NCBI GenBank assembly: GCA_013400155.1
Contig: VXBM01000240.1
Coordinates: forward strand, 460,741-524,740
Length of the DNA: 64,000 nt
From: Helopsaltes ochotensis
Taxonomy: Eukaryota > Chordata > Aves > Passeriformes > Locustellidae
Reading direction: 5' to 3'
The stretch's first letter is position 1. The number at the start of each line of letters is the position of its first letter. The notes below the pieces were generated by a model. It saw only the letters and a program-made list of their open reading frames with translations. It did no database searches and had not been told where the DNA came from. The translations under genes and the position numbers were made by a program. This document shows, piece by piece, positions 12,463 through 27,400 of the stretch.

Positions 12463-15400
12463 CTGGAGAAGAAAAGAGAAAAATTTAAAACTGCAACAGA
12501 GATGAGTTACTGCATAATTAGAAATGATTTTGCTTATCTGCTTGTTCTCAATTACCCATAAATTTACCCAATGAAGCATGATCCTTAGGACCCAGAAGAC
12601 AAGTTCCATGACACATGTGTGAGGGGATGCAGTTATGGGTTACAAGCTGTTTGTAGTTGCACAATGATTTGGATTCTAGCTCCTAAATTCAGAGTATCCC
12701 ATTTACAAGTACTTGAAAAACCATTTCTGGTGCCTGTGAGCCACAGCTAATGCTAATACTGAGGTGCCTGCTAAAATTTCATCTCCATCTTTCCAAGCAG
12801 ATATACCCTAAATGCCCATGAGACTCAAAAACCATTTACTATAAAATAAAAACTGTTTTCATAAGCTAATGAATATACTGAGAAAAGGTCACATTTTCAG
12901 TCTCCATAAACAACTCTTTATTCATGAAGAATTCACACTGGTTTTGGTAGAATAGGGATAATTGAGAACACTTACATGACTCGAGGCTTACAAACTAAGG
13001 CCCTAAGGATTCCGGAGTCTCTGATTCTTCTCTGTAGTTAATGTCACTCTTAAATAAAATAAAAATGCTAATATGCCAGTAAACGTTCTTATGGTTATAG
13101 GAACTGGGGAATACCACAATGTAAACCAAATGCTCTAAAGTTTGACTCATTTCAGGCAGCTCATCTACACTTACCTTCCTTAACTTTATACTATCATTGC
13201 CACATTTTTAGGAGTCACTCAAACTGGGGTGAGATAAAGGTGAAGAAAAGTATTGATCAGAGCACCAACTTTAACTGTTCTTAGAAAAATCTAAAGATGC
13301 AGATTTTCAATCTTTCAGCACTTTGCTATCCTAATTGTCAGGAAGCTTTTACCGCTGTCTGACTGAAATCTCCCTTGCTGTAACAGAAACTTGTTAATGC
13401 TTGTCCTACCCACAAGGAATATGTAGAAGTCTTTATTCTCTTGCTCTTCATTTACATATTTGAAGCCTATTATCATGTCCTCTCTAAGTTTTATTTATAT
13501 TAACCAATTTAACTCCCTGCAACATTTCCTCACAGGTTGCATTTGTCTCTTCTGGACTACTCCTAACAGTTACAGATCATTCAGCAATAAATGGTTTGGC
13601 TTCTCCAACAGAGGCCATATTAGCACTCAGCAGAGTATAAAATTAGCTCATGTCTTACTGACACCACTTTCATGGTGTGAGAGTGGTGTTTGCCTCATCT
13701 GCACCCATGTGACATGGCTGATTCATGACCAGCCTCTGATCAATTCTGACCTTTTTCTGCAGCACTGCTGTTTAAGCTGATCACTTCCTCATGCTGGTAC
13801 AGCAGATCATTCAAAATTAAATAAAAGGTCTTGCATTTGTCCTTACAGAATTGTATCCTGTTTCCTTCCGGACCATTAGTTCTATTTGTCAGGGTCACTT
13901 TGAGCTCTAATTCTGCCCTCCAGTGAGCTTGTTTCAGTTGGGAGTTGTCTGCAAATCTGAAAAGTACATTCACTGTTCTTTTATCCACATCACTCATGAA
14001 AACATTGGGGATTCCTGACCTAGCACAGACACCTCTGGAAATTCATTTGATACCTTCTCCAATTAGACAATGACATTTACTCTCCAAATACAGCTTCCTA
14101 ACAAATTGTATTGTACACAATGGCTTCCTCAGATCCATTGTGGAAGTTAGTTTTAGTTTGTATGAGCCCAGATATGCAAAAGAAAACAAAATCTATTTAA
14201 TAGTAGTATTTCAATAAAATTGTATCAAAGGATGATCAACTCTTGACTCTCAGTGGGTAGTCAATCACAATAGTGTCTCCTCCACTAATAATACAATTTA
14301 ATAAAACACAATTCAGATACCTTTGTGATATTTGTTGTCTTCGGTGTCACTTTTATAGCAATATCCCAAAACAAGGACCACATTCTTTAGGCTCCCTTTT
14401 CAAAAAAAAAAAAAAGTCAAGTCATCTGAATTTTAATGTGAATTTTTAAATTTAATGACAGAAAGAGTAGATGACATAAAGGCACTAAGAGGACAGAAAG
14501 CAGAGTTCAATCAACAAGACCCTTTATTCAAAATCATTAACCATGAAAAACCCAGACACAAAGACAATACAGTTCCCATCTCCATTTAATGTCAGGGTTT
14601 ATCAGGGTTCCAAGGCATAAGCACAGGATCAGCCTACCAGCCTGCTGAACAAGCCCAAGAACAAAGCCTCTATTGTACAGCACAGGGAGACGTGGTAGAG
14701 TCACAGGAAACGGATGTCACAGCAAAAGGACAGGGTGCGAGTGAAGTCCCAGTGCACAGCAAAACGTACCAGTTCAGTTATGAAAAAATTAAACCAACCA
14801 AACATGACAAAAAAACCAAAAACAAAACCAAAAACTGAGTAAAAATTATGAACTGAAAGTTTTAAATTTATGATGGCATATGGTGGTAAGTGGAATAAGG
14901 GATAGATCATAAGAAGGTACCTATTGAATAATGCAAAAAAAAGACCTGGAAGACAGGAGTGGTTGGATCACAAAAGGATAAACAGAATATGCCAGTGTTT
15001 CAATGTCAACTTCCTACTTATTTCCAACACGACATGTCTATAAATGTCTTGCAAAGATATTTTGCAGACCACCAAAGACCCAGCCTACATCCCTGGGTCA
15101 GGATCAGGCCAGGGAAGGAGCAGCCCGCAGTGTGCAGACACCCCACTGCAGCACCGCGCCTCACACCGCTGCATACGCGGAGCCTTACACTCCCAGGGCA
15201 AAGATGAGGGGAACAGTTCCTGGGGCACAAATAGACTGGAGTATGGCTTAACTGTGAAATCTGCAGTTGGGAAGTTTTTTAACATGCCCTGGGACCTCTG
15301 CAAGGTAGAGAGAGGTTTTTCCTGCTCTGAGGAGGTCAGCACTATATTCTCCTCTGAGAGGGATGTAGATCTGGTTATAGTAGATGAGGCATGTTGGGAA

Positions 15401-18400
15401 CCATACACATCCTCCATGCTCAGATTTTTCATAAATTTCATTTTTTTCTATAGCCACTCCTATCCATACTCCTTACAAAAGTGATTGGAACTTAAGTATA
15501 ATGTTTCATATTTAGACCTAGGTCCCATCTTACTATATAGAAACCTAAATTTGCACTTGCAAAATAAACTACAGATTTACAGCTAAATTATTCTCTATGG
15601 TAAGTCTCATACCTATGTGTTGGGTGACAGAATTGGAAAACGACATTGTATTTCCATATTCATATATGAAGTACAGATAAAATTAATCTCTCAAACTCTG
15701 GCAACCTCTTTTTCCTGAAATATTTACCTGTGTTTGATATTATATGTTTTAACCTTAAATGAAATTATTTCACACAAAAATATTTCCCTCTGTCTTCTCT
15801 TATTTCATATAAGCAATGTGGTACTGTTGAAAAACTGCTCAGCAGCCTCAGTGCCATTTTCAGAGATTCCAGTAGAAACCAAGTTCTTGTATTTAGGAAA
15901 AAACCCTAGCCCTTATAAATAATTGCTGCAAAAAGATGATCAAAAGAAAAAAGCACACATCAAACTGCATATATCAATCTTATTTGCAGTTCTTGAGAAT
16001 TGTGCAAATGCAGCTAAACTCCTGAATATTAATTTTTCTATAAATAAAATTTTGATTAAAAATGTTCAGGTGACTGAGACTCAAAGTTTTTAAAATCACA
16101 CTATTCTATACAATGTATTTTCCCTAGCAATGATAGTGGCAAGGCAAAAATTATTATTTTCATAGTAATTATTCTTTACAAAATGCTAAAAATAAAATGT
16201 CCCTGTATAATAGTAACATTGTAGCTATTAGGACTAGATGGAATGATAATGCTGTGCTATAGCTGGCACCCTTAACAGCTGGCTCTGAACAGACTGTAAC
16301 ACTCGCTGTTTCAGGCAAAGGCAAGTCAGAGGAAGGTGAGGTATGTTTGACTCATACAATGTTGCCAGCACTATGACCTGACTGTAATCTATGAATTCTT
16401 CTGGTGCCAGAAAGGAAGAAATAGCCCACAGAATAAGTTCCTGATGGTAAAGGAGAAAACATCCACAGCCTGCAACAGTGATATTTGCTAGCAGAATTAC
16501 AGTGTGCTGCTGAATTCACAGCAGCTTCAGTGTTTGGTTGTTTGGTTTTTTGTTTGTTTGTTTATTTGGACAGCAAACACACTAAATAACACTGACAGGG
16601 AAACCCCAGAGTTTTTTCCAAAATGCAGTGGAAGTGATGGGAATCCTCACCCATGCCACAAAGTACTTTTTGAAGTAATGAGTATTTTGCATGTATTCAC
16701 CACAAACTTGAGTTGATATGGTCTTTATTACTTTCGGGAAAGGTGCAGGACAATGGACAGGTGAAGGAAGTTTCAACAGCCAAGGAGTGTCCCTTCCTCA
16801 GCTGCATTCCTGTGGCTGTTCATGGTCACAACTGAAACCCCACAACTCCTGTGTGCCTACAGCAGTTCAAAACAACTGTCCCTGATGACATCAGCAGCAC
16901 ATCTATACAAGTCCACACCCCAAGTCTAGGTGTGTAGCACTTTCCCAGCTCTGCTGTGATCTACCTGTGACCCAAATCTAAAACAACCATTCCTGAATAA
17001 GGATGGGAGAAGAAAACTAGGCAATAAGCAATGAAAGCAAAATTATTAAATCCAACATGGTCCACACAGAGAGAAGCCAGAAGTGTAACACTTAAGATGG
17101 AGGAAGAACACAGGCAGACACACATAAAAGACCACGTGAGAGAGCGTGGTGAGAGCTGTGCTGAAGCACAGCACAGGGATACAGTGAAGGTGAGGGGTTC
17201 ACGTGCAGACCAGTGACAAGTCAGGGAAGAGCTGCTGCTTTATGTGGGCACAGGTATTCAGCCTGCTGGTATTCAGTTTACACCCTAGAGTCTGACCCTG
17301 ATAGAAAGTGACAGCATGGAGTAGAATGAATGAACAAATCCTGGATAACGCTCATCTGTTCCTGGAAAACTGTAACAAGTAGTACAGAGAAAACCTAAAT
17401 TTAGCAGTGATTTCAAAGTACTCATCACTTGAAGGGTTTACTTACCCAGCTGAGCTGTTATCATGACTCGAACAGAATCACAGAACTTGTCTATAACTCG
17501 TACAGGACGACGTGTTGACAAATCAAGCAGCAAGATATGTCCTCCTCCGGTCCCTATCCACAGTGCAGTATTTTTCTGCAGACAAATGGTCTTCACTCTT
17601 CCAGAATAAGCCAGTTTATGTTTTGATTCCTTATTTAATTTTTCCACTTTGTTCCTACAAGTATGGAAAGAATTTGCATTGGAATATGGTGGCACCCTAT
17701 TCTGAAGCTACTAAAACAACACTCTGAATACCAGAGTGTTACAGCAAAGTGAGAAGAGCACACCTACACCTGCTCCTACCCTCACCATAAAAAGAAATGG
17801 ATTTGGCAGAGGAACAGTTTCAATGCAAATGAAAAAGTTGTCGCAGTTAATAAAAATCTGAGTTCCTACTGAATTTGGGCACTGAAAAGGCATTCTTGTT
17901 CAGGGGATGCAGGAAGTAGCTGGATTAGCCTTAGTACCTGAAGGACAGCAAAAACACTTTCTTCTTTATTGAGCTAAATGAGTCTTCTTGACATCATAGA
18001 GAAATTGGGAAATACAGTAAGGGTCTTTAAAAAGTGGGATTCTGCATGGAATATTCTGACATTCTGGGACAAAAGACAGGATCCACACTTGCCCAACAAA
18101 CTGGGTAAGTCCCTTACTTCTGGCAGGTTAGGGCACCATGCTAGAAAAGGCAATCTGATACTCAGCTTCCTATCCACCAGGCCAACAATCTGAAATAAAA
18201 CACTTACTTCAGAAAATGTGCACAGTCAATTAATTCAGAAAGTTTTTCTGTCTTCTTGTCCCATATTTCCACAAAATGGCTGTTTTTCTTTGCCAAATAG
18301 ATGGATTTGTCTATTGCTATTGAAATAATGTTTGCATCACTGTAAGCATTATGACAGAACCTAGAAGAGAGAACTCCAATTAGATACACAGAAAATACTT

Positions 18401-21400
18401 AGTAGAAAAACATGACTACTAGGAGTGGATTAGCTTCCTTCTCACTCTTACAGAATCTTTCAGCCTTAAAATCAAACTAGGCTAAGATACAACTGAAAGG
18501 CTTTGCTTTAATCTTCCTACAGATTGACATAAATTCTCACAGTAACAGAGTTGGGCTGATGACACCCTTGGAGGCACATTAATGCTCGAAGTCTATTAAT
18601 AAATCTTTCTCATCAAATACTGTTTTCCCTGCTCAGGAAAAACTCCCCTTAACTTCAGAGTAGGATTTGTCCATGTGAGAATTACATCAAACACTCCCAA
18701 ACCCTCAGTCAATTTCTAAATAGTGAGAAGTCAGCAATCTGATGTGATTAAATATATATAGGGCAAAGATATGCACACATATCATACTGAAAAACATGGA
18801 AGAACAAATACTATGATAAATATGTATGTGTAATTCTAAGTAAAGTAAACAAGGCCTGGACTAGGCCAACTGGAGAAGAAAATGATCAGCTGCATAGATA
18901 CTGACTTTATCAATCCTTTATGGAGCAATAATGTTTTTCCTTGTTTAAAAGCAGCAAGAAATACTTTCAACATTACTCCCTGATACTCCATCTGCATTAT
19001 AGAAAGAAAACAACAGAAAGAAGCAAACTCAAAGAAGGAGCTCTAGAACAAGACATTACATCAAAGTACTGTCAGAAACCTTTAATGAAAACAAATGAGC
19101 CAAGTAACATCATTTATAAAAACCAAAAACTTACAGTTGACTTGTCTTTGTTTCAATGAGCTTTTGAACAGAGAAGTCACTAGTTAAGGCAATGATTTTT
19201 GTTCCACAGCCTCCCCAGATTACATTTTTTTCAGATAAGCATGAGGATTCATTTAAACACATCAGGGGTGTGCTAACATTTCCTATAGTCAGTATCTTCA
19301 AAGGTGTAGCACCCTTACACTGCAAGAAAAAAAATATACTCAGCATTAGAAACAAGGAGGATGCAGACACTCAGAATCTTGTTAAAATATGGCCACACAG
19401 CCTGCTGAATTAAATTTCCACACCCAGATTTTCTGATGGTCCGGAACACTCCCATAATGTTACTGACTGAAAAGCGCCGTATTCCCATTAGAGGTGTCCC
19501 ATAGGAGACACCCTTAAGCAAGAACAGGCCAGAGCAGGGACTGACATTTTCTGCACCCCCTGGCAAAATTCAAGAACTGGTTGGAAAGACACATCTATGT
19601 CTTTGAAGATGTCCTACACTGGACCATATTTTATTTTTGAACATAGCTGTTTTACAAAAATTTACTAAATGAGAGGAAAAGGAAATATTACAGCAATAAA
19701 TAAAGGAGATTAAAACTGTTAGAATATTCTTAACAACAACCAATAATGCCAGTCTCTAGCAAGTTTGCCAGGCCTTTCAAAGGAGTTTTCCACCTCTTAA
19801 CTCTTTTGTTTAAAGCAGTTATTATAAAATGTGTAGCTCCTTTCCGACTGCAGTAGAAAATTAATTTTAGTTTTAAAGAAGCAGTTAAAAAATAAGTGGC
19901 ATGAAATAAAGCTACTCTTGGTAGCTGCTTTAAATATTATTGATAACACTCTGTAGAACAGACAGCAAAGAACAAGTCTACCTTTACTGCTCTGTCTTCA
20001 AAAACTGCCAGTCTGCCATCAGCTGTGCCTACCAAGAAGAAATTCTTCTGTTTGCTGAAATAAAACAAAATAATTAATTCTAGAAATGCCTTAATCAGGT
20101 AAGAAGAAAAAATGAGAAGTCTCTAGTATTTCAAGTATTTAATTAAACACTAAAAGCAAACACAATCCCTGTGATCATGAATGTAGTCCCCAGTAGCATT
20201 AGGTGCAAAATTAAGGGGAAACAGGCAAAAGAAGCAGTTGTCAGAACAAATTGGAGAGGGTACAGATGGAATTTTCTGAACATCTCAGTTTAGCAATATT
20301 TTCAAAATGTAACCCAAAACATTTAAAATTCATCTATACCTTTGCTTTGAAAGAGAATTAGAGTATAAACAAGTGATAGAATCAGACATTTTCTGCAGAC
20401 GATGCCTTCTTGTTTCATCTTCTGTGTTAACCGCCCACAGAGAACCAGATTGGGTTCCTGCTACAATCCAGTTTTCTTTCTCAGTAGGAAGTGTCACTAA
20501 GGCCAAACTTATAATTTTACTGTCTGCAATATCCTGAGTCAGAAAAGAAGAAGAAAAACAACTTGGTCATGATTTCAGTAATGGTAAATGCTAGTAAATT
20601 ACTGAAGATAAAAATATAACACAATCTTTGTGGTCTGTGGACAGACCCTTGGCCTAACTTCCCCTTTAAGAAATCAAATTCCTTATTAGCAGAATACATC
20701 ATCAACAGGGCCACCTATCTTCAAGGTGCTGGGAAGGACCCCTCAAACAGTACACAGGAAAACCTCTCAGCTGAATGCTGACAAAAAAGATATTCTTTTT
20801 ATTCTAATCAAGGTCTCAACGCCATCGAAGAATTGAACAAATGCAACTATTGCAATACTAATTACTAACAATGAAAGTATTGGCCTAGTATTTCTTTATC
20901 TCATTTTATATTTAGAAAAACAACCCATATAATTTATACTAAAGCTACCAATTCAGATGTTTCATGGTCAACAGATGGCAGATGGAAATAGAACTGAAAC
21001 AACTTTGATGATGAATCATGCTCAGTTCTGGCACACATGTTCATCACAGCACATCAGTCCTGGGTAAAACCTTTCCCCTTTGCTGATGAGATAGAAGTGA
21101 GATGTACCAAAATCAAATTAAAAGAACTGAAGGGCATCACCAGCAAGGAGATGGCATTTGTGGGAAGGGAGAAGTTGTTAAGAGACAACCTGGATTGTTA
21201 AAAGGAGGTAGAGATATGAAGGTCTGCCTAACTATTAACTCCCTTCTGTGGTCTCCATGCTAGAAATAGTTTTCATCTCAGCAGAACAAAGTAATCCAAT
21301 AGTGGAAAGACAGTATTATGAGAAAATTAAGGCTGGATAGCAGGAAGAGAGTAAAAAGCAACTGCTTTTCTACTTCATTTCATGGATAGAGTGATGACTC

Positions 21401-24400
21401 ACTTACAAGCAATCTTACCTTTCCAGAAATAATATCCTGTTGTAAAAAATGCAATTAATTTTTCTGAAATACATCTGTCTGCCAGAAAAAATAGAATAAA
21501 TGTCAACTTTCCCACATACCTCACAAGTATGTCCATCTGTGTTTAGATTAACAAATGAAAGTTGTGCCTTTTCTGTGTTCCCATTGCCTATCCAGACTCC
21601 TGCCTTCTTGCAGCTTTGATTGGCAGCCACCATGCACTCTGCTGTAGATGTGCTGGGTATGGAGACATATCTCATCAAACAGATAAGCTCTGCAGAATTC
21701 AGGATCTCATAAACCTATAAAGAAAGCCACAGCATGCCCATGGTGACAACAATGGCTCATACAGCAATAAATAACAAGCAATGGATAACGACATTTTTTA
21801 AATATGGACAGAGTATCTCAGCAGGCCTGGTCATTTGTACTGCCACAGAGCAGTGTGTAACTGCACTGATACTATTTAACAGACTCTTTTTTGCATAGCT
21901 CTAGTAAAGACCAAGAAGTAATCTTAATTGTGTTTTACTATAATTGCTACACAGCAACACAGGGGAAAATAGCGAGGTAGAACACGTGGTTGGTAGATTT
22001 CAATGGAACAGTTTATTCTAGATGGTGAGAGCAGGCAATATTTCATGGCAGTTTCCATTCCAGAAAAGAACAACAAAAGGAAACCTGCGCTTCTCATTAG
22101 TGCCTGATTCATTTTCAAAAACCACAACTTTGTACTGCCATCTATCATAAAAAGCCAAATAAATAAACTAAGTAATACCTGACAAGATGTTGGTCGTTCC
22201 TGAGGGTTTTCCTTCAAACACTTTTTAATTAAATTTTCAACTTCAGGCCAGGGAGAACACCCATATTCTTTGACAGGATCTAGAACGTAAAATTACATAC
22301 CTTATTAACCAGCATTTACCATAGTTTCTAACTAACCTTATTTTTAGAATTCATCTAACATCTTATTGAGCTGCTCTAAGAAATACCACATTCTTGGGTA
22401 AAATGTCAGCATGAACAGATTGGAATTGCTCATCTGCCACTATATGCTACAGCATAAAATGCTAGAACTAGAGTCCTTTTATTTAATAGCAGTTAAAGCA
22501 AATGGATTTTGCTTTATCTTTTTCTTTGATGTCCCTGTGCCTGGGACTGAATCACAGATATCCGTGGCTTGTGTTTCCATTAATGCTGACCATTCAAGGT
22601 ACATCACTCCAGTCAACAGTCTTTCAAATTCCTGTAAATACTGTTTTCCACATTTATTCTTCTGAATATATGGAATACAGGTGTACTTCCAATAAAAGAT
22701 ACAGCAAATAGATAACTCCATGTAGCATTTAGAAGAACGTGGAAGTTGAAATTCCCACTTAGTGCTTGGAATATGTATCTTATGACTACAGCTGCTGAAC
22801 TCACTGAAAAAAAAATCATTCATGATGGTGCCTGTATTGCTTTTCCTTTCAGTTCACCATAATCCACAGCAAATATTCCAGTTCTGCCTCAGACAGAGGT
22901 AACATTAGTGATGAATACCTGCAAATGAGCCTATTCAGTGCAGCAAAAGACAGGCCCTGTTTGCTTGAGAGATCAGCCAGCCCCTCTTTTGGTGGAAATA
23001 TAGAAATGATGAGCCTAGGTGGAAGGAAGGAACTGTACTATCTCCAGAAACTAATACTTCAATTATTCCACAGAGCTTATAATACAGTCAATTCAGCTGC
23101 ATTTAAGAGATACTTAGTCCTCAGTTTCTGGGATATCCTCTTCAGGAAGGGGGCTGAAACTGTCTGAGCTTAGAACTGTTCTCCTTAAGGAGCAGAAAAT
23201 TTATGAACATTCTGTCTCTCATAATGGAGAAGCTATGCCAGACTGAGTGATGCTGCTCTTTCTGAAACATTCTTAAAGAATGTTTCATGAGTATACACAC
23301 TATTGCTGGGCAATAAATAAGAACACCAGACATTAAGCTTGTAGAGCTGTAAAAATTCCATGCTCTCGATGCTTTGGCAGAAGTTGCCCAAGTTACGTTG
23401 TCCTGAGTTATATTGTTCAAATGATTACATCATGTCCAGTCTGATAGCCTGTTTAATCTTCCTTCTAGCAGCCAATAATTATGCTTTGTAATGCCAAAGG
23501 AATATGAAGAATGTTAGATTTTTCTCCTTCTATGATCACTGTTAGATACAACGTAACTCATAAGATTCCTCTGGAAGAGGCAGGACAAATGCTAAAACTT
23601 TTAGAAACAAGGCATACCTGGTAATTTTCCTTGTATTGCTAATTCATCAAATTCATTTGGAAACTTCAAGCCTTCCATTATTCTACCTCCTCCTGTTAAA
23701 ATGTCATAAAGCAGCAAGCCAAATGAATAAACATCAGCTTGCTGATTGTAAATAACATTTCCTCTGGCAACCTCAGGTGCTCGAAATCCTGCAAATAAAT
23801 CATTCATTATTAAGGATGCTTCATATCAAGATGAAGCCATCTTTGCACTTTAAAAAGTAAACAATTATTGATAAAGATGACACAGGAAGTGCAAAGAAAA
23901 ACATCAAACTATTTCTGTGCTGGCAATAGTTTGTATTTGGCAATTGTCCAAAAATATCAGCAGCAAGTATAAAGGTAAGTATAAATAGTACATCAGTTAC
24001 AGAGCTCCTGCCCCTTTTAATATAAAACATTTTATCAATGGATGCTGAAAATCAAGGGCAAGTCTGCAGTCCTTATTGAAGGTCTAACATTTAACACTTG
24101 AAGTGACGCTCTCAAGCACAATTTAAAAGACCTAAAGGAACTTTTCAAGTGGTTGAATTGTTCAGTGCTTTAGAATGGATGCTAATAGGTTCTCTCTAAA
24201 GCTGGGGGACAGTGAAGATATTTATTGCCTTTAAGAAAAATTAAGATTTATGTATGCATTACTGGAAATAAAAGCAAAATATTTTAGCCGTATAATTTCA
24301 ATATCACAATAACCATATGAAAACAAGACAATGAAAATTTATTATGAATGCATGTAATTTAATTTCTTCTTTTTAAACCTTTAATATACCCCTTGATTCT

Positions 24401-27400
24401 TCTAAAAGGTGTTAAAATATGAACAGGACGAAAGGCCAAGAGGTATAAATCTGGCATCAGAACTTGTAATATGATTAGGACTCCTTTTTGTGGTTTTTGA
24501 CTGGAATATAGATTTGAGTTACTTCTTATAGATAACATGAAATATATATTAGCTATTTTTGGACATAATAGACTTAAAATCAAATCATATTTCTGTACCT
24601 GGTGTGCCTTCGGAGGTTTTTATTCCCATTCGGCAACAATACTGGGAAATGCCATAGTCAGCTATTTTTGCAATAACAGCTGAATTGGGATATAAGGTGA
24701 AGAGCAACACATTGTGAGGCTTTAAATCACGGTAGATGATCATTGCTGAATGCAGGTACCTAGTAATCAAAAAATATTTACTGAAAGCATTCATAAGTTA
24801 GGGATGCATCTGTATACACACACAGAGTACATTGTTCCCACAACATTAAACTGTGCTTTTGAACATGAAATATTGTGTTAAAAATGTCATACATCACCAG
24901 CATGACACAGCCTTTCTGGATAATGACTTTAGAATTGTTCTGAAATACTATTTACTGTTTACTACTGTACTATTTACATTGAAGTGTTTTAGCACCAAGT
25001 TTTATCTGAAAAGTCACTGATAGTTTGAAAAGTGCATCTTACAACCTTAAACTTAACCCTCTTGCAGGTTTTATAATTTTAAAGTCAGACTTCATTGAGG
25101 TGAGGTAATTCATGGACTTTCAGAACTTGACAAGTGCACTAAATTAATTTCTTTGACATTTCAGTAAGAAATCAACAGCCACATGGAAATTGCACCCAGA
25201 GTCTTGCAATTTCTCTACTTATATGAGCATCACAGGAAAAAAAACAGGTAATGAAAGTATGTGTTACATCAATAATACAATCAACAATAAAAAATACAAG
25301 CATTTGTCTGACCCAGGAAACATTCTGCTTGAGATGTGAGAAAACAGAAGCTTTTCATTTGCAGTATATCATTGTTGAAGCTGTACCCTGTTTTTACAGC
25401 AATGCAGAAGTCACATTTACCTTAAGCCATCTGCTACATGTAGAGCTATCCTGTGCTGAAGTGTTCTAGTTAAATTTGCATTGTCTTGTTGAAGCAAACG
25501 ATCAAGAGATCCTTTGAGGGCCAATTCCATCACCAGCATCCGGGGGCGGATAGCAGCAGCCAGCAAAGACACTAAACTGGGGTGGTGGAGGTGACAAAGC
25601 ACTGCAAGCTCCTGTAAATTGTAAAATCAGATGAAATAGTACAAATAGCATAATCTCTACATCTGAAGTAAACTGAAGAATGTTTTGGAGTGAGGACTTG
25701 CAATTTACTTAAACTTTTAAAACTCTTTGCCAGGCTGATATTCCAAGAGCAGCACTACAGAAAAAAGGCAGTATTTCTTACTTGTCTTAGCAGCCTGAGG
25801 GAAGTATGTTTATTGAAAATCTTTACAGCAACCTCTTCACCACCATAGGATGCACGGTACACAGATCCAAACCCACCATCACCTTTGGAACAATAAAATT
25901 GAAGATTATTGTAAAAAAAGGGATAACAACCGTTTCTCAAAAATAATAGCTGAAAGCATTCCGTTTTAAAAATATGTGAATCATCTACTGTGTTAAGATT
26001 CATGATCAGTAAACTGAACACAGAAAAACCAGTGTCCTAGTGCACAAGTTAATGGAAAATTCAAAACTCAAAAACCTGAAATTCAGAATACCTTAAAATA
26101 ATACATTTCTTCAGAAAATAAATCTTTAAAACGCTTTTCATATGTTGCAGAACTGACTTCAATATATTTGTTTACATAATCACTGTTAAAAAAAACCCAC
26201 CCTACAAAATAATGCTTACCCAAGAGAAATTCAGGAGCTTCATCAAATTCCAGCTCATCATTGTTCAACATAATATTTCTAGGCAAATCAGCCAGTATCA
26301 GATCAGGAGCAATCTGAGCAATTGGAATGGTCTGTCTTGGTTGATCTGGATTTACCAAAAGGTCACCTAAGAAAAACAAAAGAGAAAATGAAAAAAAAAA
26401 AGAAGGGTGGGCATCATTGAAAAAGCACTGAAATACATGATCTCAGAGTAAGATCAATGTACCTAAAATTAGATTCATATATACATATATATATGCAAGC
26501 ACACAGACATACATACTAATTAAGTTTGCCATTCAAATTCTTGGCTCTTACATGTTTAAGTATTTTCAAGGTTCTATGTATGTACCAATCAAATGTGAAA
26601 AAAATTGCTGCTATGTAAGACCACGAAACTAACCTAGAAATCACTTTTCTGTCTGTAAAAAAGAAAGAATGCTGTTAGTATGTAGAATGCCATACTGAAT
26701 ATTGTCTTTTAAATTTCTGTGCTATGTGATCCAAACAAGAAATCAAGTATTAGTTTTACTATCTGCTGGATTCAGTTTCAAGATTGAAGCTGCATTATCA
26801 GTATTATGACAAAATGATTATTTCCATTATTGCTATTTTTATATAACTACACAGAGTAGATGCAATCTGTCTCATATTCTACACCTATATATATAATAGA
26901 CAGCTCTTATATAAAAAAACCCCAAGTTGCTTTTGACTTACCCTGTAATTTTTTCTTACGAAAATGAAACATTTTTAAATAAGTACGCAAATGTAATAAA
27001 GTGGATGTTGCACAGTATTTGTGTAGATACAAATGTACCTCTACATATCTCAAATGGCATTAATATATACCTTCTTCAGCCTTCCTAAGCAAGTCATCAA
27101 GTAGTATTTTTTGGTGTTCTTCACCATCTTGAAAGCTGTACAGAGCCCATTTCTTCAACAGTGTTTCCCCTTCGCCACACACATCTATTTCCAACAAACC
27201 TGGAAACCACTCTTCCATAAGAGAATCTATGTGATCTACAACTTGCCCCAAAAGGATGCACCCTTTAAGAAACAAAAAGAGGGAAATTACAGACTGCAAA
27301 TCTGCCATACTTTTAACTGCAAAGATAAACTCTATATTCTAAAGGCAAAAGCACAACAAACCAAAATGCCAAGCTGCAATCAAACTGGAGAAAAATTCAG

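Noticed and set aside
13740..13997. An 85-codon minus-strand frame as an extra LRRK2 exon
   Set aside because: It matches the CR1 reverse-transcriptase tail, and exons 50 and 51 join in frame without it.
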